Shown: positions 16,327-24,942, counted from the stretch's first letter. The stretch is DNA of 64,000 nucleotides from an uncultured Clostridia bacterium (GCA_947625125.1 CANQNF010000003.1:62001-126000), one strand, 5' to 3'. Notes: generated by a model not told the origin, from the letters alone. A program made the numbers and translations.

Positions 16327-17037
16327 CTATTTTTCGTTGTTTTTAACAATATCGGAAATATTAAGGGGCGAAAAATGTAAAAAATCACTTGATATAAGGC
16401 GAAATTCAATGCCCTCGCTCTCGCCTATCACGGCAAATCGGTGTGCGGAGCCGTGAAGATGCCCATAAAATACAAGCTTTATCTCGTAGCGGTGCAAAAC
16501 ATCCATTATCTCGGCGTTGCGGTCCTGGTTAAAAAGCGGCGGGTAGTGAAGAAAAACCACAGGCTTTCGTCCGCCGTCGAGCGCGCACTGAATAGAGCGT
16601 TCAAGCCGCTGAGCCTCTCTTAGGATGACCTTTTTGTCCTGGGGTTCGCTGCCGTCGTTTATCCATCCCCTTGTGCCGCATATCCCTATGTCCTCATACG
16701 GATAAAAATTGTTGTGCAGGATGGAAATGCTTTTTATATCGTTGTCATCAAAAAACTTCTCGGCCTTTGCCATCGTGCTCCACCAGTAGTCGTGATTTCC
16801 CTTTGAGATGATTTTTTTGCCGGGCAGAGAATCTATGAACTTAAAATCGGAAAGCGCTCCCGGCAGACTCATCGCCCAGGAGATGTCGCCGGGAATGACT
16901 ACAGTATCGTCGTCCGACACCCTCTCGCGCCAGTTTTTTTCAAGCCTTGAGGCATGGTCGGTCCAGCCGGGGAAAACGTCCATCGGCTTATCAGTGCCGA
17001 ATGAAAGATGCAGGTCAGCAATGGCAAATAATGACAA
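16327..17037 (-). CDS. Metallophosphoesterase, TTG start
   Basis: 236 residues of the calcineurin-like phosphoesterase fold. The dinuclear metal motifs are in order: A-D-L-H (D-x-H), GDISW (GD), GNHDYWW (GNHD), LHYPP (H) and FYGHLHG (GHxH). The start is a TTG at 17037, seven bases after a perfect GGAGG. The longer frame to 17109 has no ribosome site and would give an atypical N-terminus, so it is rejected. The substrate is unknown; relatives hydrolyse phosphodiesters or nucleotides. The gene is divergent from DUF1540. Confidence 0.88.
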   Translation of the reverse strand: MSLFAIADLHLSFGTDKPMDVFPGWTDHASRLEKNWRERVSDDDTVVIPGDISWAMSLPGALSDFKFIDSLPGKKIISKGNHDYWWSTMAKAEKFFDDNDIKSISILHNNFYPYEDIGICGTRGWINDGSEPQDKKVILREAQRLERSIQCALDGGRKPVVFLHYPPLFNQDRNAEIMDVLHRYEIKLVFYGHLHGSAHRFAVIGESEGIEFRLISSDFLHFSPLNISDIVKNNEK

Positions 17038-17132
17038 ATCGTCACCTCCGAAAATAAATTCAGGCTCATGGCGGAATAATGCGAAAAAATGAGCAGATAA
17101 TAATTGCACAAAACGATGGAAGGATGATAAAG

Positions 17133-17300
17133 ATGAAAGAAGACAGAATTTACGGCATCAAGTGCGGAGTCTCAAGCTGCGAATACAACAAAAACGACTG
17201 CGAGTGCGTGGCCGGAAAAATCGACGTCTGCTGCTGCGGATGTCAGGACGCCGAGTGCTCCGCCCAGACCGAGTGCAAGACCTTTAAGCCGAAGAAGTAA
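17133..17300 (+). CDS. DUF1540 cysteine-rich small protein
   Basis: 55 residues with ten Cys, including C-G-V-S-S-C, C-E-C and C-C-C-G-C, then C-S-A-Q-T-E-C-K-T-F. This is the DUF1540 pattern of small, probably metal-binding Clostridia proteins of unknown role; some are linked with sporulating species. The ATG at 17133 is preceded by GGAAGG; earlier in-frame ATGs overlap or precede that site. A bidirectional terminator follows. Function cannot be read from the sequence. Confidence 0.8.
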   Translation: MKEDRIYGIKCGVSSCEYNKNDCECVAGKIDVCCCGCQDAECSAQTECKTFKPKK

Positions 17301-17312
17301 CCGTCTTCACAG

Positions 17313-17362
17313 TAAAAACCGGGGAACGGGGTTCAGCCCTCATTCCCCGGGTATTTTTTATT
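17313..17362. terminator. Bidirectional terminator between DUF1540 and thrC
   Basis: CCGGGGAA (17319-17326) and TTCCCCGG (17343-17350). T runs follow on the plus strand (TATTTTTTATTTT) and on the minus strand (TTTTT). It separates two convergent genes. Confidence 0.85.
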
Positions 17363-18862
17363 TTATCGGTTTATCCCGAGCATCGAATATACGGCTCCGA
17401 GCATTTCTGTCTTTTCGACAGAACCCGTGAACCTCGGCTTTTTGGACTTTAGATCCGATAAGGCTTTCGGGACAGCCATGCCGGACTTTTTGTTAAGCGC
17501 TTCGGCCATTTCAAACTCGTCGGCATAGGAGCTTTTATCCCCCAAGGATTCCAAAACGGCTGCCGGGAATTTATAGGGGCTTGCAGTGGACGCGATAACG
17601 CAGTCCTTTGTATCGCCGGTCTCGGCGGCATACTTATTGTAGACTCCGACGGCGACGGCGGTGTGGGTGTCAATGGTGTAGCCGTACTTTTCATACGTCT
17701 CGGAAATCGTCGCCTTGGTCTCGTCTTCGGTGCAGAAATCTGCGTAGAATATATCCTGCAAAATCGCCTTGATAGCCTCGCTGACCTCAAATCTGCCGGT
17801 CTCGGCAAGGTCTTTATAAAGCTTTGAGATATACTTGTCGTCGCAGCCGCTGAGATGGTAAAGAAGTCTCTCAAGGTTAGAAGAAATGAGAATATCCATC
17901 GAGGGAGAGATAGTGGTGTAGAATTTGCGGTTTCTGTCATAAACGCCTGTGCGCAGGAAATCTGTAAGAACGTTATTTGAGTTAGAGGCGCAGATAAGCT
18001 TTCCTATCGGAATGCCCATCAGCTTAGCATAGTATGCGGCAAGGATGTTGCCGAAGTTTCCGGTCGGAACGCAGACGTTAATCATATCCCCAAAAGCGAT
18101 TTTTCCGTCCTTTACAAGCTGAGCGTAGCTCGACACATAGTAAACTATCTGAGGGGCCAAACGTCCCCAGTTTATCGAGTTGGCGCTTGAGAACATTATC
18201 CCGTTTTCGGAGAGCTTCGCCGCCACTTCCGGGTCGGTGAATATCTTTTTCACACCGGTCTGAGCGTCGTCAAAGTTGCCTTTTATTGCGCATACCCCGA
18301 CGTTCGAGCCCTCCTGGGTTATCATCTGGAGCTTCTGCATTGCGCTGACTCCGTTTTCGGGATAGAATACGAGAATCCCTGTGCCGGGAGCGTCCTTAAA
18401 GCCCTCAAGAGCGGCCTTTCCGGTGTCGCCGGAGGTGGCGACGAGTATGCATACCTTTTTGTCGGTGCCGGTCTTTTTGACGGACGTCGTCAGAAGATGC
18501 GGCAGGATCTGCAGAGCCATGTCCTTAAAGGCGCAGGTCGGGCCGTGCCAAAGCTCCAAGATATGCTCTCCGGGCTTAAGGGTCTTAAGCTCCATGACGT
18601 TTTCGGTATCAAAGCTGCCGTGAGAGTATGCGCTTTCAACGCAGCTTTTAATCTCGGATTCGGTGAAATCGGTTAAAAATTTTCCGAAAACGACCTCGGC
18701 GCGCTCGGTATAGCTCATATCTCCCATAGCTTTAATTTCTTCGGGGCTAAGTTTCGGCATTTCGGTGGGGACAAAAAGTCCGCCGTCCTTGGAAATGCCC
18801 GAGACTATAGCCTCTGCCGATGAAATTTTAAGAGCCTTGTTTCTTGTAGACTGATAATTCAT
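17363..18862 (-). CDS. thrC: Threonine synthase
   Basis: 499 residues, the PLP enzyme that turns O-phosphohomoserine into threonine and phosphate. It is the long bacterial/yeast-like form, starting MNYQSTRNKALKISSAEAI. The PLP lysine is in LWHGPTCAFKDMALQILP (K near residue 113). The phosphate-binding part is ATSGDTGKAALEGF, and the NINWGRLAPQ-type segment appears as SINWGRLAPQIVYY. Ribosome site GAGGTG. It is 21 bases after yraN, so it is probably read from the lipoprotein-yraN promoter. No T-box leader is visible. Confidence 0.96.
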   Translation of the reverse strand: MNYQSTRNKALKISSAEAIVSGISKDGGLFVPTEMPKLSPEEIKAMGDMSYTERAEVVFGKFLTDFTESEIKSCVESAYSHGSFDTENVMELKTLKPGEHILELWHGPTCAFKDMALQILPHLLTTSVKKTGTDKKVCILVATSGDTGKAALEGFKDAPGTGILVFYPENGVSAMQKLQMITQEGSNVGVCAIKGNFDDAQTGVKKIFTDPEVAAKLSENGIMFSSANSINWGRLAPQIVYYVSSYAQLVKDGKIAFGDMINVCVPTGNFGNILAAYYAKLMGIPIGKLICASNSNNVLTDFLRTGVYDRNRKFYTTISPSMDILISSNLERLLYHLSGCDDKYISKLYKDLAETGRFEVSEAIKAILQDIFYADFCTEDETKATISETYEKYGYTIDTHTAVAVGVYNKYAAETGDTKDCVIASTASPYKFPAAVLESLGDKSSYADEFEMAEALNKKSGMAVPKALSDLKSKKPRFTGSVEKTEMLGAVYSMLGINR

Positions 18863-18883
18863 GTAAACACCTCAATAATATTT

Positions 18884-19240
18884 TTAAGCGGTAAAAGCCC
18901 GCTGAATATACTTAAAATCCGTGACCGACCCGCCTGACAGCTCCACGACCGCGACGTCGAAAACGCAGCTCATTTCAAGCCCGTTTCGGTTGAGATACTC
19001 CCCTGCCGCTCTTATCAAAAGCTCTCTTTTTCGGGGAGTTATCGCCTCCTCGCCGGTAGTCAGCGGAGACGGTTTTCGGGTCTTGACCTCGACTATATGG
19101 AGAATGTCGCCCTTTTTGGCGATTATATCTATCTCTCCGCCCTTTATCCTGAAATTCCGGCAAACTATCTCGCAGCCGTGCTCGGAAAGGTATTTGGCGG
19201 CATATTCTTCGCCTATGTCGCCTATGTCCTTTTTAGTCAT
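18884..19240 (-). CDS. yraN: YraN family protein (UPF0102, endonuclease-like)
   Basis: 118 residues with the UPF0102 pattern: DIGDIGEEYAAKYLSEHGCEIVCRNFR, GGEIDIIAKKGD and HIVEVKTRK. The E-(x)-D-(x)-E-V-K residues match the PD-(D/E)xK nuclease fold, suggesting a DNA- or RNA-processing enzyme, though its role is not settled. In many bacteria yraN lies next to rnhB, and here rnhB is ~1.6 kb upstream. The ATG is one base after the lipoprotein stop, with ribosome site AGAGGA, so translation is coupled. Confidence 0.92.
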   Translation of the reverse strand: MTKKDIGDIGEEYAAKYLSEHGCEIVCRNFRIKGGEIDIIAKKGDILHIVEVKTRKPSPLTTGEEAITPRKRELLIRAAGEYLNRNGLEMSCVFDVAVVELSGGSVTDFKYIQRAFTA

Positions 19241-19241
19241 A

Positions 19242-20729
19242 TCATTCCTCTTGAAAATCGTTTATCATTTCTTCATACACAGTCCTTATATATCCGAAAT
19301 TCTCCGTATCGCCATATTCGGACTCTATCCGCTCAAGATATTCGCTCAGGATCTCGGCGTCAATGCCCTCGGCACGGTACTGCGAAATATTATGAGTTAC
19401 AAGCCGGTTCAGCTCATACGCTTTATTACCCACAGTGAGATTTGTCAGGTCGTTTTCTATGCTCAAAGAAACGTCATGCCCCAAAAAATAGCTCAGTTTA
19501 TGTTCAAATGCCGCCCTCGCCTCGTCGGTAAAAGGATATACGCGGTATATAGGAAGCATATCCTCGACCGTTTTAGGGGATATCATCGCTTGTTCCCAAC
19601 CGTCAGTGGGCCATGTATACAGCCACTCGGGAGTATAGAAATATGCGTTTTCATTTTTTTCCGTGATAATGACCTGCCGGCCGCAGATGTCCCTTAAATA
19701 CCCTGCCTCATTGGAGCAGTAAATATCGAAAATCATTTTGTCGGCAGTCTCCTCGTCGATGCCATCATCTATAAGAACATCTTTCAGTTCATCGGCGTCG
19801 GCTCCGAGATATTTGCCGCAGAATGAAAACAAATTTTCTAATGTGTCAAGACTCTGCCAAATATATCCCGTAAGCTCGTATTCGTTTGAATTTACGAGAT
19901 CATTTTTGTATGCTTCGGTTTCCGAAAGGTATTTTTCGTATGCTTCAGAGCCTGCAATGCCGATAAGCGACTGCGGGATTTTATAAAGTCTTTCGTCGGA
20001 GCATATGCTGTAAAAATCTTCGGGAGCGCTCCCGTCAAACGGCGCCGGCATGGTATATTCCACATGATACCCCTTTTCCCATATATCCTTGTCCGACGGC
20101 AGGCTTAAAGATACGCCGTAGCCGATATACTGCGACAGCTTTTCCTCAAAAAACGTATTGGCGCCATTCCAAAGGCCGAATTCCCGGTAATAGGGTATCA
20201 TGCTCTCGACCGCTTCGGGAGAGATACCCGCCGCCTTATAGTCGGAAACGGTGTGAGTAAAGAGCCAGTACGGGGTGTAGATATTATCCCCGACGACGAT
20301 ATTATACGGGTTTGATTTTATCTTCGGCCCGTAAAACGTTTCGGGAGAGTTGCATATAAGATTTATCCTGTCATCGGCGGACTTATACTCCGCCCAGACG
20401 TCGTTTATAACGCCCTGTTTTTGGCAGTCGTCTTTATACTGAGTGAAAATTTCGACGACAGGCTGTGAGTCAAAATCCATGGCGCTAAGAAGATTCAGCT
20501 GCTCGGCGACGTAATCAAGAGATATGCCGACCTCGTCCCAATCTAAGAGATGATTGTAAATAAATCTCAGCTCGAGACTGTAAGACGACAGGTCAACGGG
20601 TTCGTCAGAATCGATTTTATAACCCGGAGAGCCTTTCAGGTCGGGGGTCAATATCTCCCCGAACGTCGAGTTTAACGAGCATGACGTAAGAGTCAGGGCC
20701 GCAAGAAAAATCATTATTATTCGCTTCAA
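19242..20729 (-). CDS. Lipoprotein with internal ~55-residue repeats, TTG start
   Basis: 495 residues from a TTG at 20729, nine bases after AAAGG. This gives MKRIIMIFLAALTLTSC, a lipoprotein signal with lipobox L-T-S-C. The family is not recognised. The mature part is built of imperfect repeats of the form Y-T-P-x-W-L-(Y/F)-T, G-I-S-P-(x)-V-E-(x)-M-(L/I)-P-x-Y and F-E-x-K-L-S-(x)-(F/Y)-(I/L)-G-(x)-(D/G)-V-S-L-S, near residues 145-215 and 360-430. Weaker copies lie at each end. It is acidic and lacks visible catalytic motifs, so a surface binding role is possible. It has its own promoter and heads the unit with yraN and thrC. Confidence 0.8.
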   Translation of the reverse strand: MKRIIMIFLAALTLTSCSLNSTFGEILTPDLKGSPGYKIDSDEPVDLSSYSLELRFIYNHLLDWDEVGISLDYVAEQLNLLSAMDFDSQPVVEIFTQYKDDCQKQGVINDVWAEYKSADDRINLICNSPETFYGPKIKSNPYNIVVGDNIYTPYWLFTHTVSDYKAAGISPEAVESMIPYYREFGLWNGANTFFEEKLSQYIGYGVSLSLPSDKDIWEKGYHVEYTMPAPFDGSAPEDFYSICSDERLYKIPQSLIGIAGSEAYEKYLSETEAYKNDLVNSNEYELTGYIWQSLDTLENLFSFCGKYLGADADELKDVLIDDGIDEETADKMIFDIYCSNEAGYLRDICGRQVIITEKNENAYFYTPEWLYTWPTDGWEQAMISPKTVEDMLPIYRVYPFTDEARAAFEHKLSYFLGHDVSLSIENDLTNLTVGNKAYELNRLVTHNISQYRAEGIDAEILSEYLERIESEYGDTENFGYIRTVYEEMINDFQEE

Positions 20730-20764
20730 GGTTATCATCCTTTCATGTAGATTCACTCAAGTCG

Positions 20765-20793
20765 ATTATACCTTACAGCGAAGCCGTTTTCAA
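20765..20793 (-). promoter_or_regulatory. Promoter of the lipoprotein-yraN-thrC unit
   Basis: On the minus strand TTGAAA (20788-20793), a 17-base spacer and TATAAT (20765-20770), 35 bases before the TTG start. Confidence 0.8.
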
Positions 20794-20828
20794 CAAAATG
20801 CGGCAATTTTTAATAAAAAATTAAGATT

Positions 20829-21419
20829 TCAGTGAGTCTTTTTCAAAAAGCTCGGACGGTGTACGGGGCTCGGGCCGTACTTTTTCAACATCTCATAGTG
20901 AAGCTTCGTGCCGTAGCCCTTGTGCTTTGAAAACTGATACTCGGGATATAGTTTATCGAGCTCATACATATATCTGTCCCTTGAGACCTTTGCAAGAATT
21001 GAAGCCGCAGCAACCGACTGCGACGTTCCGTCGCCCTTGATAACGGCCCTTGCCCTCGGTATGTCGGGAGTCCTGTTGCCGTCGATGAGGGCTATGTCAT
21101 AGTATTTTCCGAGGCCCTCGGCGGCGCGCTTCATGGTGAGCATAGCAGCGTTGAGAATATTTAATTCCTCTATTTCAGAAACGCTTGCCGTGGCGACACA
21201 GTATGCCTCCGCCTTTTCGATAATTATGTCATAAAGGGCGTCGCGCTTTTTTTCACTGAGTTTTTTTGAGTCGTTGACGCCGTCTATTATAAGTCCCTCG
21301 GGAAGTATGACGGCGGCGGCGTAAACGTCTCCGGCAAGAGGCCCTCTCCCGGCTTCGTCAAGCCCGGCAATGACCGGGAATTCCGCCCTTATTGCGCAGT
21401 CGTATTCGTACAGGTTCAT
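20829..21419 (-). CDS. rnhB: Ribonuclease HII
   Basis: 196 residues. It removes RNA from RNA-DNA hybrids, including single ribonucleotides. Catalytic acidic residues sit in AGLDEAGRGPLAG (D, E), ALIDGNRTP (D) and the later AAASILAKVSRDRYM region. The C-terminal FSKHKGYGTKLHYEMLKKYGPSPVHRPSF is typical. The start overlaps the end of rbgA as ATGA, a translational coupling seen in many Firmicutes, where rnhB follows rbgA/ylqF. Confidence 0.96.
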   Translation of the reverse strand: MNLYEYDCAIRAEFPVIAGLDEAGRGPLAGDVYAAAVILPEGLIIDGVNDSKKLSEKKRDALYDIIIEKAEAYCVATASVSEIEELNILNAAMLTMKRAAEGLGKYYDIALIDGNRTPDIPRARAVIKGDGTSQSVAAASILAKVSRDRYMYELDKLYPEYQFSKHKGYGTKLHYEMLKKYGPSPVHRPSFLKKTH

Positions 21420-22270
21420 TTTTCCTCCGGCAGCTCTAAGCTTATCCTGCCGAGCTTTCCCGAACGAAATTCGTCCAAAAGCACCTGGGCAGTTCTCTCG
21501 GTGTTTATCTCTCCGCCCGAAATAAGGAATCCCCGCCTGCGGCCTATGGCCTCAAGTACATCGGCGTCGGTCATTTCGGGGGACGGCTCAACGCCGTATC
21601 TCTTTTCGAGGCATCCCTGAGAGGTTTTTCGGATGGTCCTTATAAAAATGACTGCAAGAGTCTCGATGTCTAAAATATCGTCCTTTACAGCGCCTGTAAA
21701 CGCAAGCGAAAGCCCGACGGATTCCTCCTCAAACTTGGGAGCCAACACTCCCGGAGTGTCAAGAAGTTCAAAATCCTTGTCAAGTTTTATCCACTGTTTA
21801 GAACGGGTAACGCCGGGTCTGTCCTCGACTTTGGCGCGCTTTGAGCCGCTGAGGCGGTTTATAAGCGCCGATTTTCCGACGTTAGGGATACCCACGACCA
21901 TGATCCTTATCGATCTTCCTACCATGCCTTTTTGCCGCCATTTTTCGGTCTCGTCCTTTAAAAGCTCCCGGACCGCCGGCAAAACCCTATTGCAGTTTTT
22001 CCCGGTGCGGCAGTCGGTGTCTATGGCGACGACGCCTGATGAGGAATAAAAATCTATCCATTTAGATGTGACAGAGCTGTCAGCCGCGTCGGCCTTATTT
22101 AACAGGACGACTCTCGGCTTGTCTCCCAAAAGCGCCGCTATTTCGGGGTTTTTGGAGGAGTATGGAATTCTTGCGTCGGTGACCTCCAAAACGGCGTCGA
22201 CAAGCTTTAAATTCTCGGAAATAAGTCTCCGGGTCTTTGACATATGCCCCGGAAACCATTGTATATTCAT
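21416..22270 (-). CDS. rbgA: Ribosome biogenesis GTPase RbgA (YlqF)
   Basis: 284 residues. This is a circularly permuted GTPase that drives late 50S assembly. The family start IQWFPGHMSKTRRLI is present. The G motifs run in permuted order: G4 LLNKADAAD, G5-like, then G1 GIPNVGKSALINRL, G2 and G3 LLDTPGVLAP. The C-terminal ~90 residues form the RNA-binding part with E-A-I-G-R-R-R-G-F. No clear ribosome site lies at ideal distance; AAAGGATTG is ~25 bases away. It is 28 bases after lepB. Confidence 0.95.
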   Translation of the reverse strand: MNIQWFPGHMSKTRRLISENLKLVDAVLEVTDARIPYSSKNPEIAALLGDKPRVVLLNKADAADSSVTSKWIDFYSSSGVVAIDTDCRTGKNCNRVLPAVRELLKDETEKWRQKGMVGRSIRIMVVGIPNVGKSALINRLSGSKRAKVEDRPGVTRSKQWIKLDKDFELLDTPGVLAPKFEEESVGLSLAFTGAVKDDILDIETLAVIFIRTIRKTSQGCLEKRYGVEPSPEMTDADVLEAIGRRRGFLISGGEINTERTAQVLLDEFRSGKLGRISLELPEEK

Positions 22271-22298
22271 TTCGCGTTCGATATTTTATCAATCCTTT

Positions 22299-22853
22299 TT
22301 ATAGTTTTCCTGCCTTTTTTATCGGGAGGATCCTTAAGGCGGCGCGGCCTAAAATGTCCTCTCTTCCGACAAATCCGACGGCGGAATTTCTTGAATCGGT
22401 GGAGTGCTGACGGTTGTCGCCGAGGACAAAATATTTTCCCGACGGTACCTTTAACGGGTATGTAAGCCGGCTCTCGGGGTCGGTGGTGATGTTTTCTATC
22501 CCTCTGACAATAAACTCTTCGCCGTCGACGTAAACTTTGCCGTTTAAAAAGTCGATGTCAACGGTCTGCCCGCCTACGGCTATTATCCTCTTGACGATGA
22601 CTTTGCCGAGACCGTCGCAGTTGCAGGCGATTATATCTCCCTGTCTCGGCTTATATCCCAAAGACCAGATTATAAGCATGTCCCCGTCCGTGAGCGTGGG
22701 CTCCATGGAAACTCCGCTGACTATGGCTGTTCTTGCCACAAAGGTGAAAACAACGATAACGACAACAAGCATCTCGCAAATAGTCCTGAGAAGCTCGAGG
22801 ACCTCGTTCCGGAATTTAGCATGGTTTCTGTGGATCTTAAAATCGCTGAACAT
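22299..22853 (-). CDS. lepB: Signal peptidase I (second of two tandem copies)
   Basis: 184 residues, the small Gram-positive type. A single N-terminal membrane segment (VVVIVVFTFVA) precedes box B SGVSMEPTL with the nucleophile Ser and box D KVIVKRIIAVGGQ with the general-base Lys. GDNRQHSTDSR matches the C-terminal box E. It removes signal peptides outside the membrane. Ribosome site GGGGTGATG. It is 35 bases after the other lepB; the two share box B, D and E layout and are an old or recent duplication. Some Firmicutes also make a sporulation-specific copy (SipW-like), but these two look like vegetative SipS/T types. Confidence 0.95.
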   Translation of the reverse strand: MFSDFKIHRNHAKFRNEVLELLRTICEMLVVVIVVFTFVARTAIVSGVSMEPTLTDGDMLIIWSLGYKPRQGDIIACNCDGLGKVIVKRIIAVGGQTVDIDFLNGKVYVDGEEFIVRGIENITTDPESRLTYPLKVPSGKYFVLGDNRQHSTDSRNSAVGFVGREDILGRAALRILPIKKAGKL

Positions 22854-22888
22854 TATTCATCACCCCAAGATCGATGGTAAAAAGCGGC

Positions 22889-23452
22889 TCAGAAGAAAGT
22901 GACGTCCCCGAACGGATAGAGGCGTACGGCGGCCTCTCCCAAAATATCCTCACGGTCGATAAAACCGACCTCGGGACTTCTCGAATCACGGGAATCCTGG
23001 CGGTTGTCGCCCAAGACAAAGTATTTTCCGGCAGGGACCTTGACGTCTACGATATCCCGACCCTCCCGGAGAGTCGTGATATTTTCGATGCCGTCGACCA
23101 AAAATTCCTCGCCGTCTACATATACTTTGCCCTCCGAAAAGTCGATGGAGACCGTCTGTCCCCCGACGGCGGCTATTCTCTTGACGATTATCTTCCCGAG
23201 AGAATAGGAGTTGCAGGCGACGATGTCGCCCTGTTTGGGGGTATACATGATGGAGCGAAGAATCAAAAAGTCTCCGTCGTGCAAGGTGGGCTGCATGGAC
23301 GGGCCGCTGACCCGGACGTTTCTTGCGACAAAGGTAAAGATAAGGAGTATGACTGCGACAGTGCAGCAGATGACCTTTGCGTAATCCAAGACCTCGTCGA
23401 TGAACGGTACTTTAGCGGCCGCTTCCTTTTTTTCTGTGTTTTTGTCTTTCAT
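22889..23452 (-). CDS. lepB: Signal peptidase I (first of two tandem copies)
   Basis: 187 residues. The membrane segment is VICCTVAVILLIFTFVARN, nucleophile motif SGPSMQPTL, general-base Lys in KIIVKRIAAVGGQ, and GDNRQDSRDSRSPEVGFI. It heads the unit lepB-lepB-rbgA-rnhB. The ATG at 23452 has a GAGAAG site; a TTG start 21 bases earlier is possible but less likely. The lysine-rich N-terminus (KDKNTEKKEAAAK) differs from the neighbour, so the two copies have drifted mainly in the cytoplasmic tail. Confidence 0.94.
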   Translation of the reverse strand: MKDKNTEKKEAAAKVPFIDEVLDYAKVICCTVAVILLIFTFVARNVRVSGPSMQPTLHDGDFLILRSIMYTPKQGDIVACNSYSLGKIIVKRIAAVGGQTVSIDFSEGKVYVDGEEFLVDGIENITTLREGRDIVDVKVPAGKYFVLGDNRQDSRDSRSPEVGFIDREDILGEAAVRLYPFGDVTFF

Positions 23453-23483
23453 AGTATCACTTCTCAAAATCAATATTTAGTAT

Positions 23484-23512
23484 ATATTATCACATATCGG
23501 CAAAAAAATCAA
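23484..23512 (-). promoter_or_regulatory. Probable promoter of the lepB-rbgA-rnhB unit
   Basis: On the minus strand TTGATT (23507-23512), 17-base spacer, TAATAT (23484-23489), about 30 bases before the lepB start. Confidence 0.6.
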
Positions 23513-23636
23513 GTAGTGACGGAAAAAAGATGAGCATGAGTAGATTTATTTATGAAAAACTTGTTAAATAAGATAACATTCGTATAACTAAACGCACAAT
23601 AAAAAGCATAACCAACAGCCCATATAAAGAATCTTG

Positions 23637-23672
23637 ATAAAAAACAGAGCAGGTCCTTAGGACTTGCTCTGT
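23637..23672 (-). terminator. Terminator of the rpsF-ssb-rpsR operon
   Basis: ACAGAGCAGGTCC (23644-23656) pairs with GGACTTGCTCTGT (23660-23672) through 13 bp including one G-U, with loop TTA. Six T residues follow on the minus strand. It is ~75 bases past rpsR. The rest of the gap from here to 23483 holds nothing I recognise. Confidence 0.95.
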
Positions 23673-23746
23673 ATAAATCCTTTGCCTCAATTTTAAGATG
23701 CTTAAATCTATAAGCACTTCCGTTAGGCCTTTTTACCGTTTTTTTA

Positions 23747-23986
23747 TCAGTCCGCAGAGTAAGGGAGAAGAGCACAGTATCTTGCTCTCTTGATAGCCTT
23801 GGTCAGCTCGCGCTGATGATAGGCGCAGGTGCCCGTCACACGACGCGGGAGGATCTTGGCGCGCTCAGTCATGCACTTTCTGAGCTTTGCGGTATCCTTA
23901 TAATCAATGGTCTCGGCTCTGTCGACGCAGAACATGCAGACCTTTTTGCGGGACTTTCTTACCGGTCTCTCGTTGGTTCTCTCCAT
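23747..23986 (-). CDS. rpsR: 30S ribosomal protein S18
   Basis: 79 residues, a basic bS18 protein of the platform, binding 16S rRNA as a pair with S6. The pattern [49 protein letters not shown] is diagnostic (read as two parts, residues ~28-77). The N-terminal C-M-F-C with two later Cys suggests the zinc-binding (C+) form. Ribosome site AAAGGAGA. Last gene of the rpsF-ssb-rpsR operon. Confidence 0.97.
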   Translation of the reverse strand: MERTNERPVRKSRKKVCMFCVDRAETIDYKDTAKLRKCMTERAKILPRRVTGTCAYHQRELTKAIKRARYCALLPYSAD

Positions 23987-24015
23987 GATAACTCTCCTTT
24001 CGATATTTTATCCGC

Positions 24016-24504
24016 TCAGAACGGCACTCCGTCGCTCGAAAGAATATCCTCGAAGTCGCCCATCTCGCCTATGGATATGGGCTTGTTGTCGGGCTCGTTA
24101 TAAGCGGGTTTCTGGGGGGCTTCCTGCCTCTGAGAATAATCGTTGCGGTTCTGGTAGGACGGCTGATAGTCTCCGCCCTGCTGCTTGGGCTCGCCGGTAA
24201 AGGACGCGTTGTCGACAACGACCTCCGTGACCCAGCGCTTATTGCCGTTGCGGTCGTCGTAGGAGCGTTTCTGCAACGTACCCTCGACGCAGATCATTCT
24301 GCCCTTGCCGAAATATCTGTTGATAAATTCGGCAGTCTGCCGCCAGGCTACGCAGTCGATAAAATCGGTCTGACGGTCCTCGCCCTGTCTTGCGTAGTTT
24401 CTGTCTACGGCGACGGAGAACGACAGCACGCTTATACCCGACTGAGTGGTCTTAAGCTCAAGATCCTGCGCGATCCTGCCCATCAAAATTACTCTGTTAA
24501 GCAT
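24016..24504 (-). CDS. ssb: Single-stranded DNA-binding protein
   Basis: 162 residues. The OB fold (1-~105) starts MLNRVILMGRIAQDLELK and includes FIDCVAWRQTAEFI and the aromatic DNA-contact positions. A Gln/Asn/Tyr-rich linker follows (~110-140). The C-terminal tip DFEDILSSDGVPF is the acidic tail that recruits replication partners, ending in G-V-P-F rather than the common D-I-P-F. It lies between rpsF and rpsR, the usual order in Firmicutes. Ribosome site GGGGG. Confidence 0.96.
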   Translation of the reverse strand: MLNRVILMGRIAQDLELKTTQSGISVLSFSVAVDRNYARQGEDRQTDFIDCVAWRQTAEFINRYFGKGRMICVEGTLQKRSYDDRNGNKRWVTEVVVDNASFTGEPKQQGGDYQPSYQNRNDYSQRQEAPQKPAYNEPDNKPISIGEMGDFEDILSSDGVPF

Positions 24505-24534
24505 TTAATTTGCCCCCATTCTGGATTTTCGGTC

Positions 24535-24942
24535 TTATTCGGCGTCATTTGCGGGCTTTGCCTCTTCGGCGGGCTCTTCGACTGCCGTCTCGGGCTCGGC
24601 TGCCGCTTCTTCCTCGACGGGTTCATCCGCCTTGACAGCGGAGCCGGTGGTCTCGTCGGTGATGACCATGGAACGAAGCACGCCGTCGGTGATGTTCAGG
24701 ACTCTGGTGAGCTCAGCCGGGAAATCGGGCTTAGCGGTGAACTTGAAGACAACGTAGTAGCCCTCAGACTCGTACTTGATGTCGTAAGCAAGCTTTCTCT
24801 TGCCCCACTCATCTACGCTCTTAAGCTCTGCGTTGGCCTCGATCATGTCCTTGAACTTAGTGACAAGAGTCTTTGCAGCCTCTTCTCCATCCTTGACCGA
24901 AAAAACTATCATGGATTCATAGTTTCCGTTGATCTTTGCCAT
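24535..24942 (-). CDS. rpsF: 30S ribosomal protein S6
   Basis: 135 residues. The core (1-~95) is a bS6 fold: YESMIVFSVKDGEE, WGKRKLAYDIKYESEGYYVVF and VLRSMVITDE. A ~40-residue Glu/Ala/Pro-rich acidic tail (PVEEEAAAEPE) extends the protein beyond the usual ~95-100; similar tails occur in other species and can carry glutamylation. Ribosome site AGGAGG. First gene of the operon, behind a consensus promoter and a GC-rich leader hairpin. Confidence 0.96.
   Translation of the reverse strand: MAKINGNYESMIVFSVKDGEEAAKTLVTKFKDMIEANAELKSVDEWGKRKLAYDIKYESEGYYVVFKFTAKPDFPAELTRVLNITDGVLRSMVITDETTGSAVKADEPVEEEAAAEPETAVEEPAEEAKPANDAE

Noticed and set aside
23509-23775. 88-codon minus frame between rpsR and lepB
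   Set aside because: It passes through the rpsR terminator hairpin and overlaps rpsR out of frame.
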